Source: Clostridium sp. AF27-2AA (GTDB lineage: Bacteria > Bacillota > Clostridia > Lachnospirales > Lachnospiraceae). Taken from it: a DNA stretch of 64,000 nt. The stretch lies in the NCBI RefSeq assembly GCF_003478505.1, contig NZ_QUFI01000015.1, positions 17,830 to 81,829 on the forward strand. The letters run 5' to 3'. Below the pieces are notes generated by a model. It saw only the letters and a list, made by a program, of their open reading frames with translations. It was not told where the DNA came from and did not search any database. Shown here one piece after another: positions 55,152 to 64,000 of the stretch. Positions within the stretch are counted from its first letter, which is position 1; every line of letters starts with the position of its first letter. The translations under genes were made by a program, and so were the position numbers.

Positions 55152-55642
55152 CTATGAAACAGCAAAAAAAAGACAAAACCAATGTGATGCGTCTTCTGGA
55201 CGCGGCTGGCATTTCTTACCGAGTTCAGGAGTATGAAGTGGATGAGAATGACCTCTCCGGCATTCATGTAGCAAACCAGATTGGCGAGGATCCGGACAGT
55301 GTTTTCAAAACCCTGGTGCTGAAGGGAGAGAAGCGCGGCTATCTGGTATGCTGTATTCCGGTGGCGGAAGAACTGGACTTAAAGAAGGTAGCCCGCGCCG
55401 TGGGAGACAAGAAAGTGGAGATGCTTCCCATGAAAGAGCTTTTGCCCACCACTGGCTACATCCGCGGTGGCTGTTCCCCCATCGGAATGAAGAAGAAGTT
55501 CCCTACTTATATAGAAGAAACAGCAGTTTTATTTGACGAAATTGCGGTCAGCGCCGGCATTCGCGGTGCCCAGGTCATTTTAAATCCGGAAGATTTAAAG
55601 GCCTACACAGAGGCAGAGTACGCCAGCCTCACAATTGAATAA
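55148..55642 (+). CDS. ybaK: YbaK/EbsC-type Cys-tRNA(Pro) deacylase
   Basis: 164 residues. The YbaK fold blocks are VFKTLVLKGEKRGYLVCCIPVAEELDLKKVARAVGDKKVEML, with the substrate Lys in VFKTL, and GYIRGGCSPIGMKKKFPTYIEE. It hydrolyses mischarged Cys-tRNA(Pro). The start overlaps leuC by ATGA; a second ATG two codons later is better spaced from TTTGGAG. The operon ends at the terminator 55668. Confidence 0.93.
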   Translation: MTMKQQKKDKTNVMRLLDAAGISYRVQEYEVDENDLSGIHVANQIGEDPDSVFKTLVLKGEKRGYLVCCIPVAEELDLKKVARAVGDKKVEMLPMKELLPTTGYIRGGCSPIGMKKKFPTYIEETAVLFDEIAVSAGIRGAQVILNPEDLKAYTEAEYASLTIE

Positions 55643-55667
55643 AAGATAACACGGAAATTGATTTACA

Positions 55668-55701
55668 TAAAAAAGAGCCGACATTGTTCGACTCTTTTTT
55701 T
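55668..55701 (+). terminator. Terminator of the leu-ybaK operon
   Basis: AAAAAGAG-CCGA pairs with TCGA-CTCTTTTT. The following interval to 55996 holds the promoter at 55866 and no gene. Confidence 0.88.
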
Positions 55702-55865
55702 ATGACGGTATAATTAACAAAAATGTAATAATTACTTAACACTTCGGAAGAAAAATGAAACAAAAAAACACCAGTTTAAGCGGAGAATCTTTGTGCAAAG
55801 CTATAGAAAAGGGAAAATCCCTGAAAATTCCGGGTGGCATATATGACAAAAGTGTGAAAAACTTA

Positions 55866-55895
55866 TTGACAGTTTTACTTGTCCCCCACTATAAT
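55866..55895 (+). promoter_or_regulatory. Promoter of the SleB-like gene
   Basis: TTGACA (55866-55871), 18 bases, TATAAT (55890-55895); the leader to the start codon is about 95 bases. Confidence 0.75.
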
Positions 55896-55996
55896 ATCGC
55901 CTGACACAGAAAAACGGGTGATTTCAGGACTTAACTCCCACTTTAAGTCAGAAAAATGCCATATTTAGGGAATCACATGATTGAAAGGAGCACAAT

Positions 55997-56911
55997 ATGT
56001 ATCCATTTTGCTCATTTCTCCAGGCGGTATGCCAGCTTGTAAAACACATCTTCACTCCGATGGTAAAGATGACCAGGCGTTTATACCGCAGCGCGGCCAT
56101 TCTTATGACCGGGACTGCAGTGGTAGCCGTTATGACTTTTTCATCAGCCGGATTTGCGGCAGGCGGACATAACGCGCTGACCGCATATGCTGAGACCTCC
56201 AATGGAGAGGATCCGGAAACGGAAATCCCGGAAGAGGAAGCAGAGAAAGTATCTGGGGAAACGCAACAGCTTACAGAAGCAAAGATACAACTGCGTATTA
56301 CAGATCCTGACAATTTGAGGAGCGGACAGCTCCTTGTGGGTGATACAATAGCAAGAAATGTACAGGAACAGAATGCTGTACGTCAGGAGCAGAAGGCGGT
56401 CATTGAAGAGACCGAGAGGGAAATTGAGCGGGTTGAGGAAGAACGCCGCAGACAGGCCGAAGCGGAAGCTGCCAGAAAGGCAGAAGAGGAACGCCGACAC
56501 GCAGCGGCAGAGGCAGTACGCGCCTCGTCGATCATCTCATTTTCGGATCAGGATTATGAGGTCTTAAAGCGCATTGTGGAGGCCGAGGCAGGCGGCTGCG
56601 ATATGCAGGGAAGAATCCTGGTAGCTAATGTCATTTTAAACCGTGTGCGGGATTCAGAGTTTCCATCCACCATTACGGATGTGGTATACCAGCGGTCCCA
56701 GTTCTCACCGGTCAGCGACGGACGGTTAAACAGCTGCACAGTATCGGAGAAGACTGTGGAGGCAGTGAACCGGGCACTTTCCGGGGAAGATTATTCCCAG
56801 GGCGCGCTGTTCTTCATGAACCGTATCCGGTCGCGGTCCAGCAACGTCAGCTGGTTCGACGGACATCTGACCTATCTGTTTCAACATGAAAAGCATGAGT
56901 TTTTTCGATAG
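55997..56911 (+). CDS. SleB/CwlJ-family cell wall hydrolase
   Basis: 304 residues. An N-terminal signal/anchor (about 24-55, ILMTGTAVVAVMTFSSAGFAA) leads to an acidic segment and a Glu/Arg-rich coiled coil (about 120-175). The C-terminal Hydrolase_2 domain (YEVLKRIVEAEAGGCDMQGRILVANVILNRV, FSPVSDG, ALFFMNRIRS, FDGHLTYLFQHEKHEFF) includes the catalytic Glu in VEAEAGG. It degrades cortex or vegetative peptidoglycan. AAAGGAG is 6 bases before ATG 55997. Confidence 0.9.
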   Translation: MYPFCSFLQAVCQLVKHIFTPMVKMTRRLYRSAAILMTGTAVVAVMTFSSAGFAAGGHNALTAYAETSNGEDPETEIPEEEAEKVSGETQQLTEAKIQLRITDPDNLRSGQLLVGDTIARNVQEQNAVRQEQKAVIEETEREIERVEEERRRQAEAEAARKAEEERRHAAAEAVRASSIISFSDQDYEVLKRIVEAEAGGCDMQGRILVANVILNRVRDSEFPSTITDVVYQRSQFSPVSDGRLNSCTVSEKTVEAVNRALSGEDYSQGALFFMNRIRSRSSNVSWFDGHLTYLFQHEKHEFFR

Positions 56912-56964
56912 AAGGCAATAATCTGATCAAAATCAGACGAACAATGCAATAAGGCAGAAAAACG

Positions 56965-56993
56965 AAAAGAGGGTCCGAAAGGATTCTCTTTTT
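56965..56993 (+). terminator. Terminator after the SleB-like gene
   Basis: AAAAGAG-TCC-GAAA-GGA-CTCTTTTT with GG/TT mismatches. Confidence 0.75.
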
Positions 56994-57087
56994 GTGCATA
57001 AGGGAAAACTTAAAAAAACACTGTATACATAATTCAAAACTTATAGACCATATGAGAATTTTGTTATGGGTTTTTTATTTCCAAATA

Positions 57088-57116
57088 TTGACTTTTTCTT
57101 CACACAATGAGATAAT
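57088..57116 (+). promoter_or_regulatory. Promoter of pckA
   Basis: TTGACT (57088-57093), 17 bases, GATAAT (57111-57116), about 50 bases before the start codon. Confidence 0.7.
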
Positions 57117-57168
57117 AAACGCGAATTTCGGAAAAAATTCATATCGAGGAAAATGAAAGAGAGGTTGA

Positions 57169-58779
57169 ATGAAGATGGCAAATATCGATTTAAGTCAGTA
57201 TGGTATTACCGGAACCACTGAGGTGGTTTACAATCCTTCTTATGAAATGTTATTTGAGGAAGAGACCAAAGAGACTCTGGAAGGATATGAAAAGGGACAG
57301 GTCAGCGAGCTTGGCGCTGTCAATGTTATGACCGGTATCTATACAGGTCGTTCACCTAAAGACAAATATATCGTGATGGATGAGAACTCCAAGGACACCG
57401 TTTGGTGGACCTCCGATGAGTATAAAAACGACAATCATCCGGCAAGCAAAGAGGCATGGGAAGCGGTTAAGGAGATCGCTAAGAAAGAGCTCTCCAACAA
57501 GAGACTGTTCGTAGTCGACGCATTCTGCGGCGCAAACAAAGATACCCGCATGGCTATCCGTTTCATCGTAGAGGTAGCATGGCAGGCACACTTCGTAACC
57601 AACATGTTCATCAAGCCAACTGCTGAAGAGCTGAAAGACTTCAAGCCGGACTTCGTTGTTTACAACGCATCCAAGGCAAAGGTTGAGAACTACAAAGAGC
57701 TTGGCTTAAACTCCGAGACCGCAGTTGTATTCAACATCACCAGCCGTGAGCAGGTTATCGTTAACACCTGGTACGGCGGCGAGATGAAGAAGGGTATGTT
57801 CTCCATGATGAACTACTACCTGCCGTTAAAGGGCATCGCTTCCATGCACTGCTCCGCTAACACTGACTTGAACGGTGAGAACACCGCTATCTTCTTTGGT
57901 CTGTCCGGTACCGGTAAGACCACCCTTTCCACCGACCCGAAGCGTCTCCTCATCGGTGATGACGAGCACGGCTGGGACGACAACGGCGTATTCAACTTCG
58001 AGGGCGGCTGCTACGCAAAGGTTATCAACCTGGACAAAGATTCCGAGCCGGACATCTACAACGCTATCAAGAGAAACGCACTGCTTGAGAACGTTACCCT
58101 GGATGCAGAAGGCAAGATTGATTTCGCAGACAAGAGCGTAACCGAGAATACCCGTGTATCTTACCCGATTGACCATATCAAGAACATTGTACGTCCGATT
58201 TCCGCAGCACCGGCAGCTAAGAACGTCATCTTCCTGTCCGCAGATGCATTCGGCGTACTTCCGCCAGTATCCATTCTGACCCCGGAGCAGACCCAGTACT
58301 ACTTCCTGTCCGGTTTCACTGCTAAATTAGCAGGTACCGAGCGCGGTATTACCGAGCCGACCCCGACCTTCTCCGCTTGCTTCGGCCAGGCATTCCTGGA
58401 GCTGCATCCGACCAAGTACGCAGAAGAGCTGGTTAAGAAGATGGAGAAGAGCGGTGCAAAAGCATACCTGGTTAACACCGGATGGAACGGTACCGGCAAA
58501 CGTATCTCCATCAAGGATACCCGCGGCATCATCGATGCAATCTTAAACGGTTCCATCAACAATGCACCGACCAAACAGCTTCCGTACTTCAACTTCGAGA
58601 TCCCGACCGAGCTTCCGGGCGTAGACACCGGCATCCTCGATCCGAGAGATACCTACGCAGATGCTGTTGAGTGGGAGACCAAGGCAAAAGATCTGGCACA
58701 GCGTTTCACCAAGAACTTCGCAAAATACGAAGGCAACGCAGCAGGCAAGGCTCTGGTTGCAGCAGGCCCGCAGATCTAA
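57169..58779 (+). CDS. pckA: Phosphoenolpyruvate carboxykinase (ATP)
   Basis: 536 residues. P-loop [28 protein letters not shown] at about 244-271, substrate and metal sites [37 protein letters not shown] and the adenine-binding segment [22 protein letters not shown]. It interconverts oxaloacetate and PEP; in fermenting gut clostridia it usually runs towards oxaloacetate and ATP. An ATG two codons later (57175) is better spaced from GAGAGG and may be the true start. Confidence 0.97.
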   Translation: MKMANIDLSQYGITGTTEVVYNPSYEMLFEEETKETLEGYEKGQVSELGAVNVMTGIYTGRSPKDKYIVMDENSKDTVWWTSDEYKNDNHPASKEAWEAVKEIAKKELSNKRLFVVDAFCGANKDTRMAIRFIVEVAWQAHFVTNMFIKPTAEELKDFKPDFVVYNASKAKVENYKELGLNSETAVVFNITSREQVIVNTWYGGEMKKGMFSMMNYYLPLKGIASMHCSANTDLNGENTAIFFGLSGTGKTTLSTDPKRLLIGDDEHGWDDNGVFNFEGGCYAKVINLDKDSEPDIYNAIKRNALLENVTLDAEGKIDFADKSVTENTRVSYPIDHIKNIVRPISAAPAAKNVIFLSADAFGVLPPVSILTPEQTQYYFLSGFTAKLAGTERGITEPTPTFSACFGQAFLELHPTKYAEELVKKMEKSGAKAYLVNTGWNGTGKRISIKDTRGIIDAILNGSINNAPTKQLPYFNFEIPTELPGVDTGILDPRDTYADAVEWETKAKDLAQRFTKNFAKYEGNAAGKALVAAGPQI

Positions 58780-58812
58780 TCGAGTACAAAGCATAACATT
58801 GCAATACATATG

Positions 58813-58840
58813 GAAAAGCTGCCCTTGTGGCAGCTTTTCT
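58813..58840 (+). terminator. Terminator of pckA
   Basis: GAAAAGCTGCC pairs with GGCAGCTTTTC around CTTGT. Confidence 0.9.
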
Positions 58841-58857
58841 GTTTAAGAGGAGATGAC

Positions 58858-59508
58858 ATGAAAAAATATATATTCTTTGATTTAGATGGAACCCTCACCG
58901 ATTCCGCGGAGGGCATTACCAATTCCGTGGCTTATGTGCTGAAGTATTACGGCATTTCTGTGAAAGACAAAAGCACGCTGAATGTGTTTGTCGGCCCGCC
59001 GCTGGTGGAGAGCTTTATGAAATATTACGGATTTGACCGGGAACAGGCAAGAGCATCCGTAGAGATTTATCGCGAGTATTTTGAGGATAAGGGGATGTTT
59101 GAAAACGCTGTATATCCGGGCATCCCGGAACTTTTAGACGGCTTGAAAAAAGATGGATACAAGCTCTACGTGGCAACCTCCAAGCCAGAGCAGTATTCCG
59201 TAAAGATCATAGAGCATTTCGGCCTGGCGGAATATTTCGAGATGGTGGGTGGCGCGGACATGAATGAGACCAGAGTCCACAAGGGCGATGTGATCCGCTA
59301 TGTTATGGAAAGCTGTGGCTTCACGGACTCGTCTGAGATCGTGATGGTCGGAGACCGGGAGAACGACATGAACGGAGCAAAGCAGAATCACATGGAATCT
59401 GTGGGCGTCCTTTATGGCTATGGAAGCCGCGAGGAACTGGAAAACTCCGGAGCCGGCCATATCGCTAAGACCGTGGAAGAACTTGGAAAGGTGCTACGCA
59501 GCCTGTAA
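58858..59508 (+). CDS. HAD-family phosphatase, phosphoglycolate phosphatase-like
   Basis: 216 residues. Motif I FFDLDGTLTDS at 5-15 (nucleophile Asp), motif II VATSKPEQYS, motif III Lys near 145 and motif IV VMVGDRENDMNGAK. The helical cap (TLNVFVGPPLVESFMKYYGF) matches the PGP/GPH subgroup. AAGAGGAG precedes ATG 58858. The gene lies just after the pckA terminator and has no obvious own promoter, so readthrough is possible. Confidence 0.9.
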   Translation: MKKYIFFDLDGTLTDSAEGITNSVAYVLKYYGISVKDKSTLNVFVGPPLVESFMKYYGFDREQARASVEIYREYFEDKGMFENAVYPGIPELLDGLKKDGYKLYVATSKPEQYSVKIIEHFGLAEYFEMVGGADMNETRVHKGDVIRYVMESCGFTDSSEIVMVGDRENDMNGAKQNHMESVGVLYGYGSREELENSGAGHIAKTVEELGKVLRSL

Positions 59509-59542
59509 AAAGGATTTGTGTTTGTGTGGAATGATCAGACAC

Positions 59543-59583
59543 AAAAAGGAGTATGACCCCAATCACTCAGGCCATACTCCTTT
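59543..59583 (+). terminator. Bidirectional terminator between HAD gene and pyrI
   Basis: AAAGGAGTATG pairs with CATACTCCTTT, A-rich before and T-rich after, between convergent genes. Confidence 0.9.
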
Positions 59584-59601
59584 GACATTTCAAAAAAGAA
59601 T

Positions 59602-60036
59602 TTATTTGGACTTTCCGTATTTCTCCTCGCAGTACATGCAGCGGTAAGTCTCGGTCGTCTCATCTGCCAGATAGAAGATGTGCGGCAGCTCCTGTTCAAT
59701 GGAGGTGATGCAGCGCGGATTCTTGCAGCGGATCACGTTGGTGATCTTTTTCGGCAGCTTCAGCGCTTTTTTCTCGGTGATCTTGTTGTCACGGATGACA
59801 TTGACGGTAATGTTGTGGTCAATGTAGCCCAGTACATCCAGGTCAATGTTGTCGATCGGGCCCTCAACCTTGATGATGTCCTTGCGGCCCATCTTGTTGC
59901 TTCGCGCGTTCTTGATGATGGCTACCTGACAGTCGGTGAGACGGTCAAGACCAAGGTGATAGTAAATGTCAAGGCTTTTGCCAGCCTGAATATGATCCAG
60001 AACAACGCCTTCCTGTAATCCACTGATATTTAACAT
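59602..60036 (-). CDS. pyrI: Aspartate carbamoyltransferase regulatory subunit PyrI
   Basis: 144 residues. N-terminal allosteric nucleotide domain ([21 protein letters not shown]) and a C-terminal zinc domain with four Cys (CKNPRC, CMYC). It couples the catalytic PyrB trimers and transmits CTP/ATP control. It overlaps the end of pyrB by seven bases, so the two are co-translated. Confidence 0.95.
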   Translation of the reverse strand: MLNISGLQEGVVLDHIQAGKSLDIYYHLGLDRLTDCQVAIIKNARSNKMGRKDIIKVEGPIDNIDLDVLGYIDHNITVNVIRDNKITEKKALKLPKKITNVIRCKNPRCITSIEQELPHIFYLADETTETYRCMYCEEKYGKSK

Positions 60037-60953
60037 GGTTTTTCCACCTCCAGTAAAGTCATGATCAGAGCCATACGAACATATACACCGTACTGAGCCT
60101 GCTTGAAGTAAGCTGCTCTCGGGTCGTCATCCACCTCAGTAGAGATTTCATTTACACGCGGGAGCGGATGCAGCACGTACATATCGTCCTTAGCCAGTGC
60201 CATTTTTGCCTTGTCCAGAATGTAGCTGTCTTTTAAGCGGATGTAATCCTCCTCGTTGAAGAAACGCTCTTTCTGAACACGGGTCATGTAGAGGATATCA
60301 AGCTCCGGGATTGCTTCGTCCAGGTTGCTGACTTCCTTGAACTCAATGCCCTTTGCGCGGAGCACATCATCACGGATATATTCCGGAACCTTTAACTCGT
60401 CCGGGGAAATGAGTACGAAACGGACATTCGGGTAGCGGACCATAGCGTTGATCAGGGAATGAACGGTACGTCCGAACTTTAAGTCTCCGCAAAGACCGAT
60501 GGTTAAGTTGTCCAGACGGCCCTTTAAGGAACGGATGGTCATTAAATCGGTCAGGGTCTGGGTCGGATGCTGATGTCCGCCGTCACCTGCGTTGATGACC
60601 GGAATATGGGAATGCATGGAAGCAACCAGTGCAGAACCCTCTTTCGGATGACGCATGGCAGCAATATCTGCGTAGCAGGAAATCATGCGGATGGTATCTG
60701 CAACACTCTCGCCTTTTGATGCGGAGCTGGAATTGGCCGAAGAAAAACCAAGTACGCTGCCACCTAAGCTTAACATAGCGGATTCAAAGCTAAGACGGGT
60801 TCTTGTACTTGGTTCATAGAAAAGAGTGGCCAGTTTCTTGCCATCACAAACGTGAGCATATTTTTTGAGGTTGTGTTCGATATCGGATGCCAGTGTCAAT
60901 AACTCGTTGGTCTCTTCAACGGAAAAATCCAACGGATTCAACAAATGTCTCAT
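60030..60953 (-). CDS. pyrB: Aspartate carbamoyltransferase catalytic subunit PyrB
   Basis: 307 residues. Carbamoyl phosphate site [21 protein letters not shown] near 50, [18 protein letters not shown] and the C-terminal aspartate loop HPLPRVNEI. It begins pyrimidine synthesis. AAAGGAG precedes the start. An 18-bp perfect inverted repeat lies 100 bases upstream (61053-61109), possibly a control or boundary element. Confidence 0.97.
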   Translation of the reverse strand: MRHLLNPLDFSVEETNELLTLASDIEHNLKKYAHVCDGKKLATLFYEPSTRTRLSFESAMLSLGGSVLGFSSANSSSASKGESVADTIRMISCYADIAAMRHPKEGSALVASMHSHIPVINAGDGGHQHPTQTLTDLMTIRSLKGRLDNLTIGLCGDLKFGRTVHSLINAMVRYPNVRFVLISPDELKVPEYIRDDVLRAKGIEFKEVSNLDEAIPELDILYMTRVQKERFFNEEDYIRLKDSYILDKAKMALAKDDMYVLHPLPRVNEISTEVDDDPRAAYFKQAQYGVYVRMALIMTLLEVEKPC

Positions 60954-61052
60954 AACGTATCTCCTTTGCTTTTTCTCTGGCGGACGGATCCCCGACCGCA
61001 GGTCTTAGGACATTATAGCGGAAAATATGTTAGATTACCAGTCCCTTTTTTA

Positions 61053-61109
61053 GAAAAAACTATCCAAAAATTGGCGGGTTCCGACTGCGATTTTTTGGAT
61101 AGTTTTTTC
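61053..61109. repeat. Perfect 18-bp inverted repeat between pyrB and the ABC genes
   Basis: GAAAAAACTATCCAAAAA (61053-61070) is exactly repeated inverted at 61092-61109. With A-rich and T-rich ends it would act as a terminator in either direction, though the flanking genes are divergent. No gene fits in 60954-61267. Confidence 0.85.
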
Positions 61110-61267
61110 CTGCCTGAGTATGTAATGAATCTGTAAGGAAGATTAAGAAAAAGCGGATATCAAAAATGACAGGTTCATGGTATGATGTGCATGAGCAGAC
61201 AGAAATGCCGGAAAGCTGATCTGCCGGTTTTAGCCAGGGAATGTCTGCAAAGGGAGACGCATATTTT

Positions 61268-62029
61268 ATGGAAGAAAAGAAAATACCCGTCATCCGGGTG
61301 AAGAACCTATATAAAATCTATCAGGTGGGCACAAACAAGGTTTATGCGCTGAATGGTGTGGATTTTACCATGTACAGGGGTGAGTTCTGTGCCATAGTCG
61401 GTCCGTCCGGCTCGGGAAAGTCCACACTCTTAAATATGCTGGCCGGCCTGGAAAAGCCGACAAAGGGTGAGATCATTATAGCAGGAAAGCATATGGAGCG
61501 GATGGATGAGAACCAGCTGGTGCAGTTTCGGCGGGAGAATGTGGGGTTTATCTTTCAGTCCTACAACCTGCTGAAAACGTTAAACGCAGTGGAAAATGTA
61601 GCGCTTCCGCTGTCGTTTCGTGGTGTACCGAAGAAAATCCGCAATGCGAGGGCGGAAGAATATCTGAAGCTGGTGGGGCTGGAAAAGCAGATGAAGCATA
61701 TGGCCAACGCCATGTCCGGTGGCCAGCAGCAGCGCGTAGGCATTGCGAGAGCACTGGTCGTGGATCCCAAGATCATCTTTGCGGATGAACCGACCGGAAA
61801 CCTGGATTCTAAGACGACCATGGAGGTGTTAAGGCTGATGCAGCGTATTGTCCGGGAACAGCAGCAGACTTTGGTTATGGTTACACATGATAATTACATA
61901 GCCGGATTTGCGGACCGGCAGTTCCACATCGTGGACGGAAAGATCTTAAAGATCGAGGAAAAGAAAAAAGAAACACAGGAAGCAGTGCAGGAGATGCAGG
62001 ATGCTTTGCATAGAGGAGAAGAGTCATGA
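61268..62029 (+). CDS. ABC transporter ATPase, MacB/LolD type
   Basis: 253 residues. Walker A GPSGSGKSTLLNMLAG, Q-loop FIFQSYNLL, signature MSGGQQQRVGIARAL, Walker B IIFADEPTGNLD and switch His VTHDNYIAGFA, all typical of the MacB/FtsE/LolD branch that works with FtsX-like permeases. AAAGGGAG precedes ATG 61268. Its stop overlaps the start of the secreted CARDB-like protein; the permease must lie beyond the window or elsewhere. Confidence 0.92.
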   Translation: MEEKKIPVIRVKNLYKIYQVGTNKVYALNGVDFTMYRGEFCAIVGPSGSGKSTLLNMLAGLEKPTKGEIIIAGKHMERMDENQLVQFRRENVGFIFQSYNLLKTLNAVENVALPLSFRGVPKKIRNARAEEYLKLVGLEKQMKHMANAMSGGQQQRVGIARALVVDPKIIFADEPTGNLDSKTTMEVLRLMQRIVREQQQTLVMVTHDNYIAGFADRQFHIVDGKILKIEEKKKETQEAVQEMQDALHRGEES

Positions 62030-63888
62030 GAAAAATGAGATGGAAGCGGCTGGCGGCATTTGCGCTGGCAGTCCTGCTGTTTGCGGGAGCGGTACCTGCC
62101 GCAGCGCCGGTGCAGGCCTACGCATCGGAGGTATCCGTATACTCCGACAAGATCCAGCGGGGAAAAACAGGAAAGTCCCTGACGGTAAGCTTTACCATTA
62201 AGAATACCAGCGGAAGCGAGATCAAAGACGCAAAGATCGCATTCGATACCAGCGGAGGCGAGATCTGGGATGAGGACGAGGAGGACCGTCAGTATGGTTA
62301 CTCCTTTCCGTTTGAGGTGACCGGAAAGCTAAACGATACCGATCATCCAAAGGGAATCGGAAGCATTTCAGACGGAAAAGAGAAGAAGGTATCTCTGACC
62401 GGTACGGTACGACGGGATCTGTCAGAGGGTTATTATAAGGTGCCTGTAGTAGTTATGGATAAGGACGGAGGCTGGATCGGCCATGAGGACCTGCGCGTCT
62501 GGATCACCAAATCCACCTCCACCTCCACCGACGACGATGACACCAACAAGACCTACGATTTTGTTCTGGGAGAGGGGCAGGACGCACCGCGCGGTGTCTA
62601 CCCGAATGTCATGAATTTTTCCATCGGTCTGCGCAACAACAGTCCGGCTACCGTGTACAATGTGAAGGCCAGCATGGTCCTCGATGCGGACAGCGCCAAG
62701 TTCCCGTTTGAGATAAACGATGCTAACTACGACAGGATGTTTGACAAAATCGCGGTGGATGAGACGGTCCAGCTGGATTACAGCTTTGCCATCCGCAAGG
62801 AATCCTATACCGGCTATTATCCGATCACGATGAAGATCTATTACTCCGACAGCTCGACCGGCGAGGAGTTAAAGACCTATGAGACTTCCTTCTTTGTACA
62901 TATTGTGAGCAAGCCGACCAAGGACGATTATGAAGAGTTCAATGAGCACGACCGCACCAAGGCCCGTCTCATCGTTGATGGCTACACCACGGATCCGGAG
63001 ACGATCGTGGCAGGAGAAAGCTTCAATCTGCTCCTGACAGTCAAGAACGCGTCCAGCAGTGTGTCGGCTTCGGATATTCTGCTGACCATGGAATCGGAAA
63101 AGGTGTCTGACAGTCCGGTATTTACCACGGAATCCGGTTCCAGCTCTGTGGCGATCCATTCCCTGGGAGCGGGCGCGTCTGCCCAGGTAAGCTTCCGCAT
63201 GATCTCCCGGTCCGGAGTAGACCAGCGCTCCTACGGACTCACCATAAAGGCAAATTATGACAGCCCGGAGTTTAAGAATGCGGAGGGCACTATGTCGGTG
63301 GACATTCCGGTTAAACAGATTCCTCGCCTGAACACCGGAACCTTTGAGGTAATGCCGGATTCTGTCAGCGTGGGTGAGGAATCCAATGTGATGTTCGGCA
63401 TTAACAATACCGGAAAGGTAACGCTTTACAACGTTATGGCCCGGTTTGAAGCAGATTCCATCCAGACAACGGACACCTACGTGGGAAATATCAAATCCGG
63501 AGAGACCGGAAATGTTGACTGCATGGTAACCGGTTCGGCTCCCACCACGGATGATGGCAAGGTTAAGGTCATCATTTCCTATGAAGATGAGAATGGCGAG
63601 GTGTCGGAGGTGGAGAAGGAGCTGACCCTCTATGTCAGTGAACCGGCTCCGGACATGGATGACATGGACATGAGCGGCATGGATGAGATGCCCCAGGAAG
63701 AGCCGGGACCGGTGCAGAAGTACGGAAAAATCATTCTGGCGGCTGTGGTGATCGTGGGGGCGGTTGTGGGCATCACGGTATTCCGGAAGCACCGGAAACG
63801 GAAAAAAGACGCGGCCCTGCTGGCAAACGAAGACGAAGTGAATGAAGAACCGGATGAAACGGTGGATAAGGAAAGCAAAAATCCGTAA
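62026..63888 (+). CDS. Secreted, membrane-anchored CARDB/COG1361-like repeat protein
   Basis: 620 residues. A signal peptide (about 1-34, ending VQAYASEV) is followed by about four Ig-like beta domains of the CARDB/COG1361 type (VSFTIKNTSGSEIKDAKI, FSIGLRNNSPATVYNVKASM, LLTVKNASSSVSASDILLTM, VMFGINNTGKVTLYNVMARF). An acidic DMDDMDMSGMDEMPQEEPG stretch leads to a C-terminal membrane helix (about 567-588) and a basic tail. Such proteins partner MacB-like exporters, and the gene overlaps the ATPase gene by ATGA. Function beyond this is inferred. Confidence 0.8.
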   Translation: MRKMRWKRLAAFALAVLLFAGAVPAAAPVQAYASEVSVYSDKIQRGKTGKSLTVSFTIKNTSGSEIKDAKIAFDTSGGEIWDEDEEDRQYGYSFPFEVTGKLNDTDHPKGIGSISDGKEKKVSLTGTVRRDLSEGYYKVPVVVMDKDGGWIGHEDLRVWITKSTSTSTDDDDTNKTYDFVLGEGQDAPRGVYPNVMNFSIGLRNNSPATVYNVKASMVLDADSAKFPFEINDANYDRMFDKIAVDETVQLDYSFAIRKESYTGYYPITMKIYYSDSSTGEELKTYETSFFVHIVSKPTKDDYEEFNEHDRTKARLIVDGYTTDPETIVAGESFNLLLTVKNASSSVSASDILLTMESEKVSDSPVFTTESGSSSVAIHSLGAGASAQVSFRMISRSGVDQRSYGLTIKANYDSPEFKNAEGTMSVDIPVKQIPRLNTGTFEVMPDSVSVGEESNVMFGINNTGKVTLYNVMARFEADSIQTTDTYVGNIKSGETGNVDCMVTGSAPTTDDGKVKVIISYEDENGEVSEVEKELTLYVSEPAPDMDDMDMSGMDEMPQEEPGPVQKYGKIILAAVVIVGAVVGITVFRKHRKRKKDAALLANEDEVNEEPDETVDKESKNP

Positions 63889-63931
63889 TCCGGTGCATGA
63901 AATGGTTGAGAGGAAACGAGAACGGTCAATT

Positions 63932-63966
63932 ACCCACCACTTAACCTAACGGCTTGAAGTGGGGGC
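63932..63966. mobile_element. Hairpin resembling an IS200/IS605-type element end
   Basis: ACCCACCACTT pairs with AAGTGGGGGC around TAACCTAACGGCTTG; a smaller GGCTT/AAGCC hairpin follows at about 63964-63977. This style of end hairpin is seen at IS605/TnpB-only elements in clostridia. No tnp gene is visible because the window ends at 64000. Confidence 0.4.
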
Positions 63967-64000
63967 TTGTAAAAGCCTGATTGACTAGCTTAAGTGTTTC

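Noticed and set aside
62869..63792. 307-residue minus-strand frame opposite the CARDB-like protein
   Set aside because: No ribosome binding site or domain; the plus strand has a signal peptide, repeats and a membrane anchor.

Overview
The window looks like chromosomal DNA from a gut-type Lachnospiraceae or closely related clostridium (Firmicutes). The reasons are strong AGGAGG-type ribosome binding sites, lipoproteins with Ala/Thr/Glu-rich linkers, a cobalamin-riboswitch importer, short aconitase-family LeuC/LeuD pairs, an EFR1-type flavodoxin/ferredoxin protein, DUF1446/DUF4387 genes and a type II-A CRISPR locus. I would not name a genus. Most of the window is host core metabolism; the accessory parts are 4.6-14.9 kb and about 30-32 kb.

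Layout. 1-1053: partial MATE exporter (minus). 1148-4557: cobalamin riboswitch and a BtuFCD-like corrinoid importer. 4574-13684: complete type II-A CRISPR-Cas locus (tracrRNA, cas9, cas1, cas2, csn2, array of 11 perfect and 2 decayed repeats). An IS607-family element of about 2.0 kb sits between tracrRNA and cas9. 13781-16581: GNAT gene and a convergent DUF4387/AtuA operon; between them two inverted, covarying 180-nt structured elements flank one shared terminator. 16753-25902: LysR regulator, an NRPS-like A-T-C protein, a PHP phosphoesterase and a three-gene ABC importer. 25926-29949: copper efflux operon under a CsoR promoter/operator. 30081-32039: two broken genes. 32109-35778: glycogen phosphorylase and an M20 amidohydrolase (minus).

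36043-43923 is a molybdenum block: XdhC, a MoeA-like protein, MoaC, MoaA, a MOSC-MogA fusion, ModABC and a convergent ModE-type regulator, with a ModE-like palindrome ahead of the operon. 44115-48669 holds a small unknown protein, EFR1, a second MATE, a ZIP transporter and an FMN alpha-hydroxyacid oxidase. 48822-55642 is branched-chain amino acid synthesis: ilvN, ilvC, a LysR regulator and two tandem leuD-leuC pairs, then ybaK. The rest is a SleB-like hydrolase, pckA, a HAD phosphatase, pyrBI (minus) and a MacB-type ATPase with a secreted CARDB-like membrane-anchored protein. The right edge shows a hairpin resembling an IS200/IS605 end.

The most unusual observations are: (1) the IS607 element appears to have landed inside the cas9 Shine-Dalgarno sequence, splitting tracrRNA from cas9, and its own TnpA has an amber stop; (2) the 180-nt paired structured elements at 14371-14861 show compensatory changes and may be an undescribed RNA; (3) copA carries an in-frame internal ribosome binding site and ATG that could release a separate CopZ-like chaperone; (4) the CRISPR leader holds a 13-nt inverted copy of the repeat end. 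All functional statements rest on reading motifs and family knowledge; no search was run.
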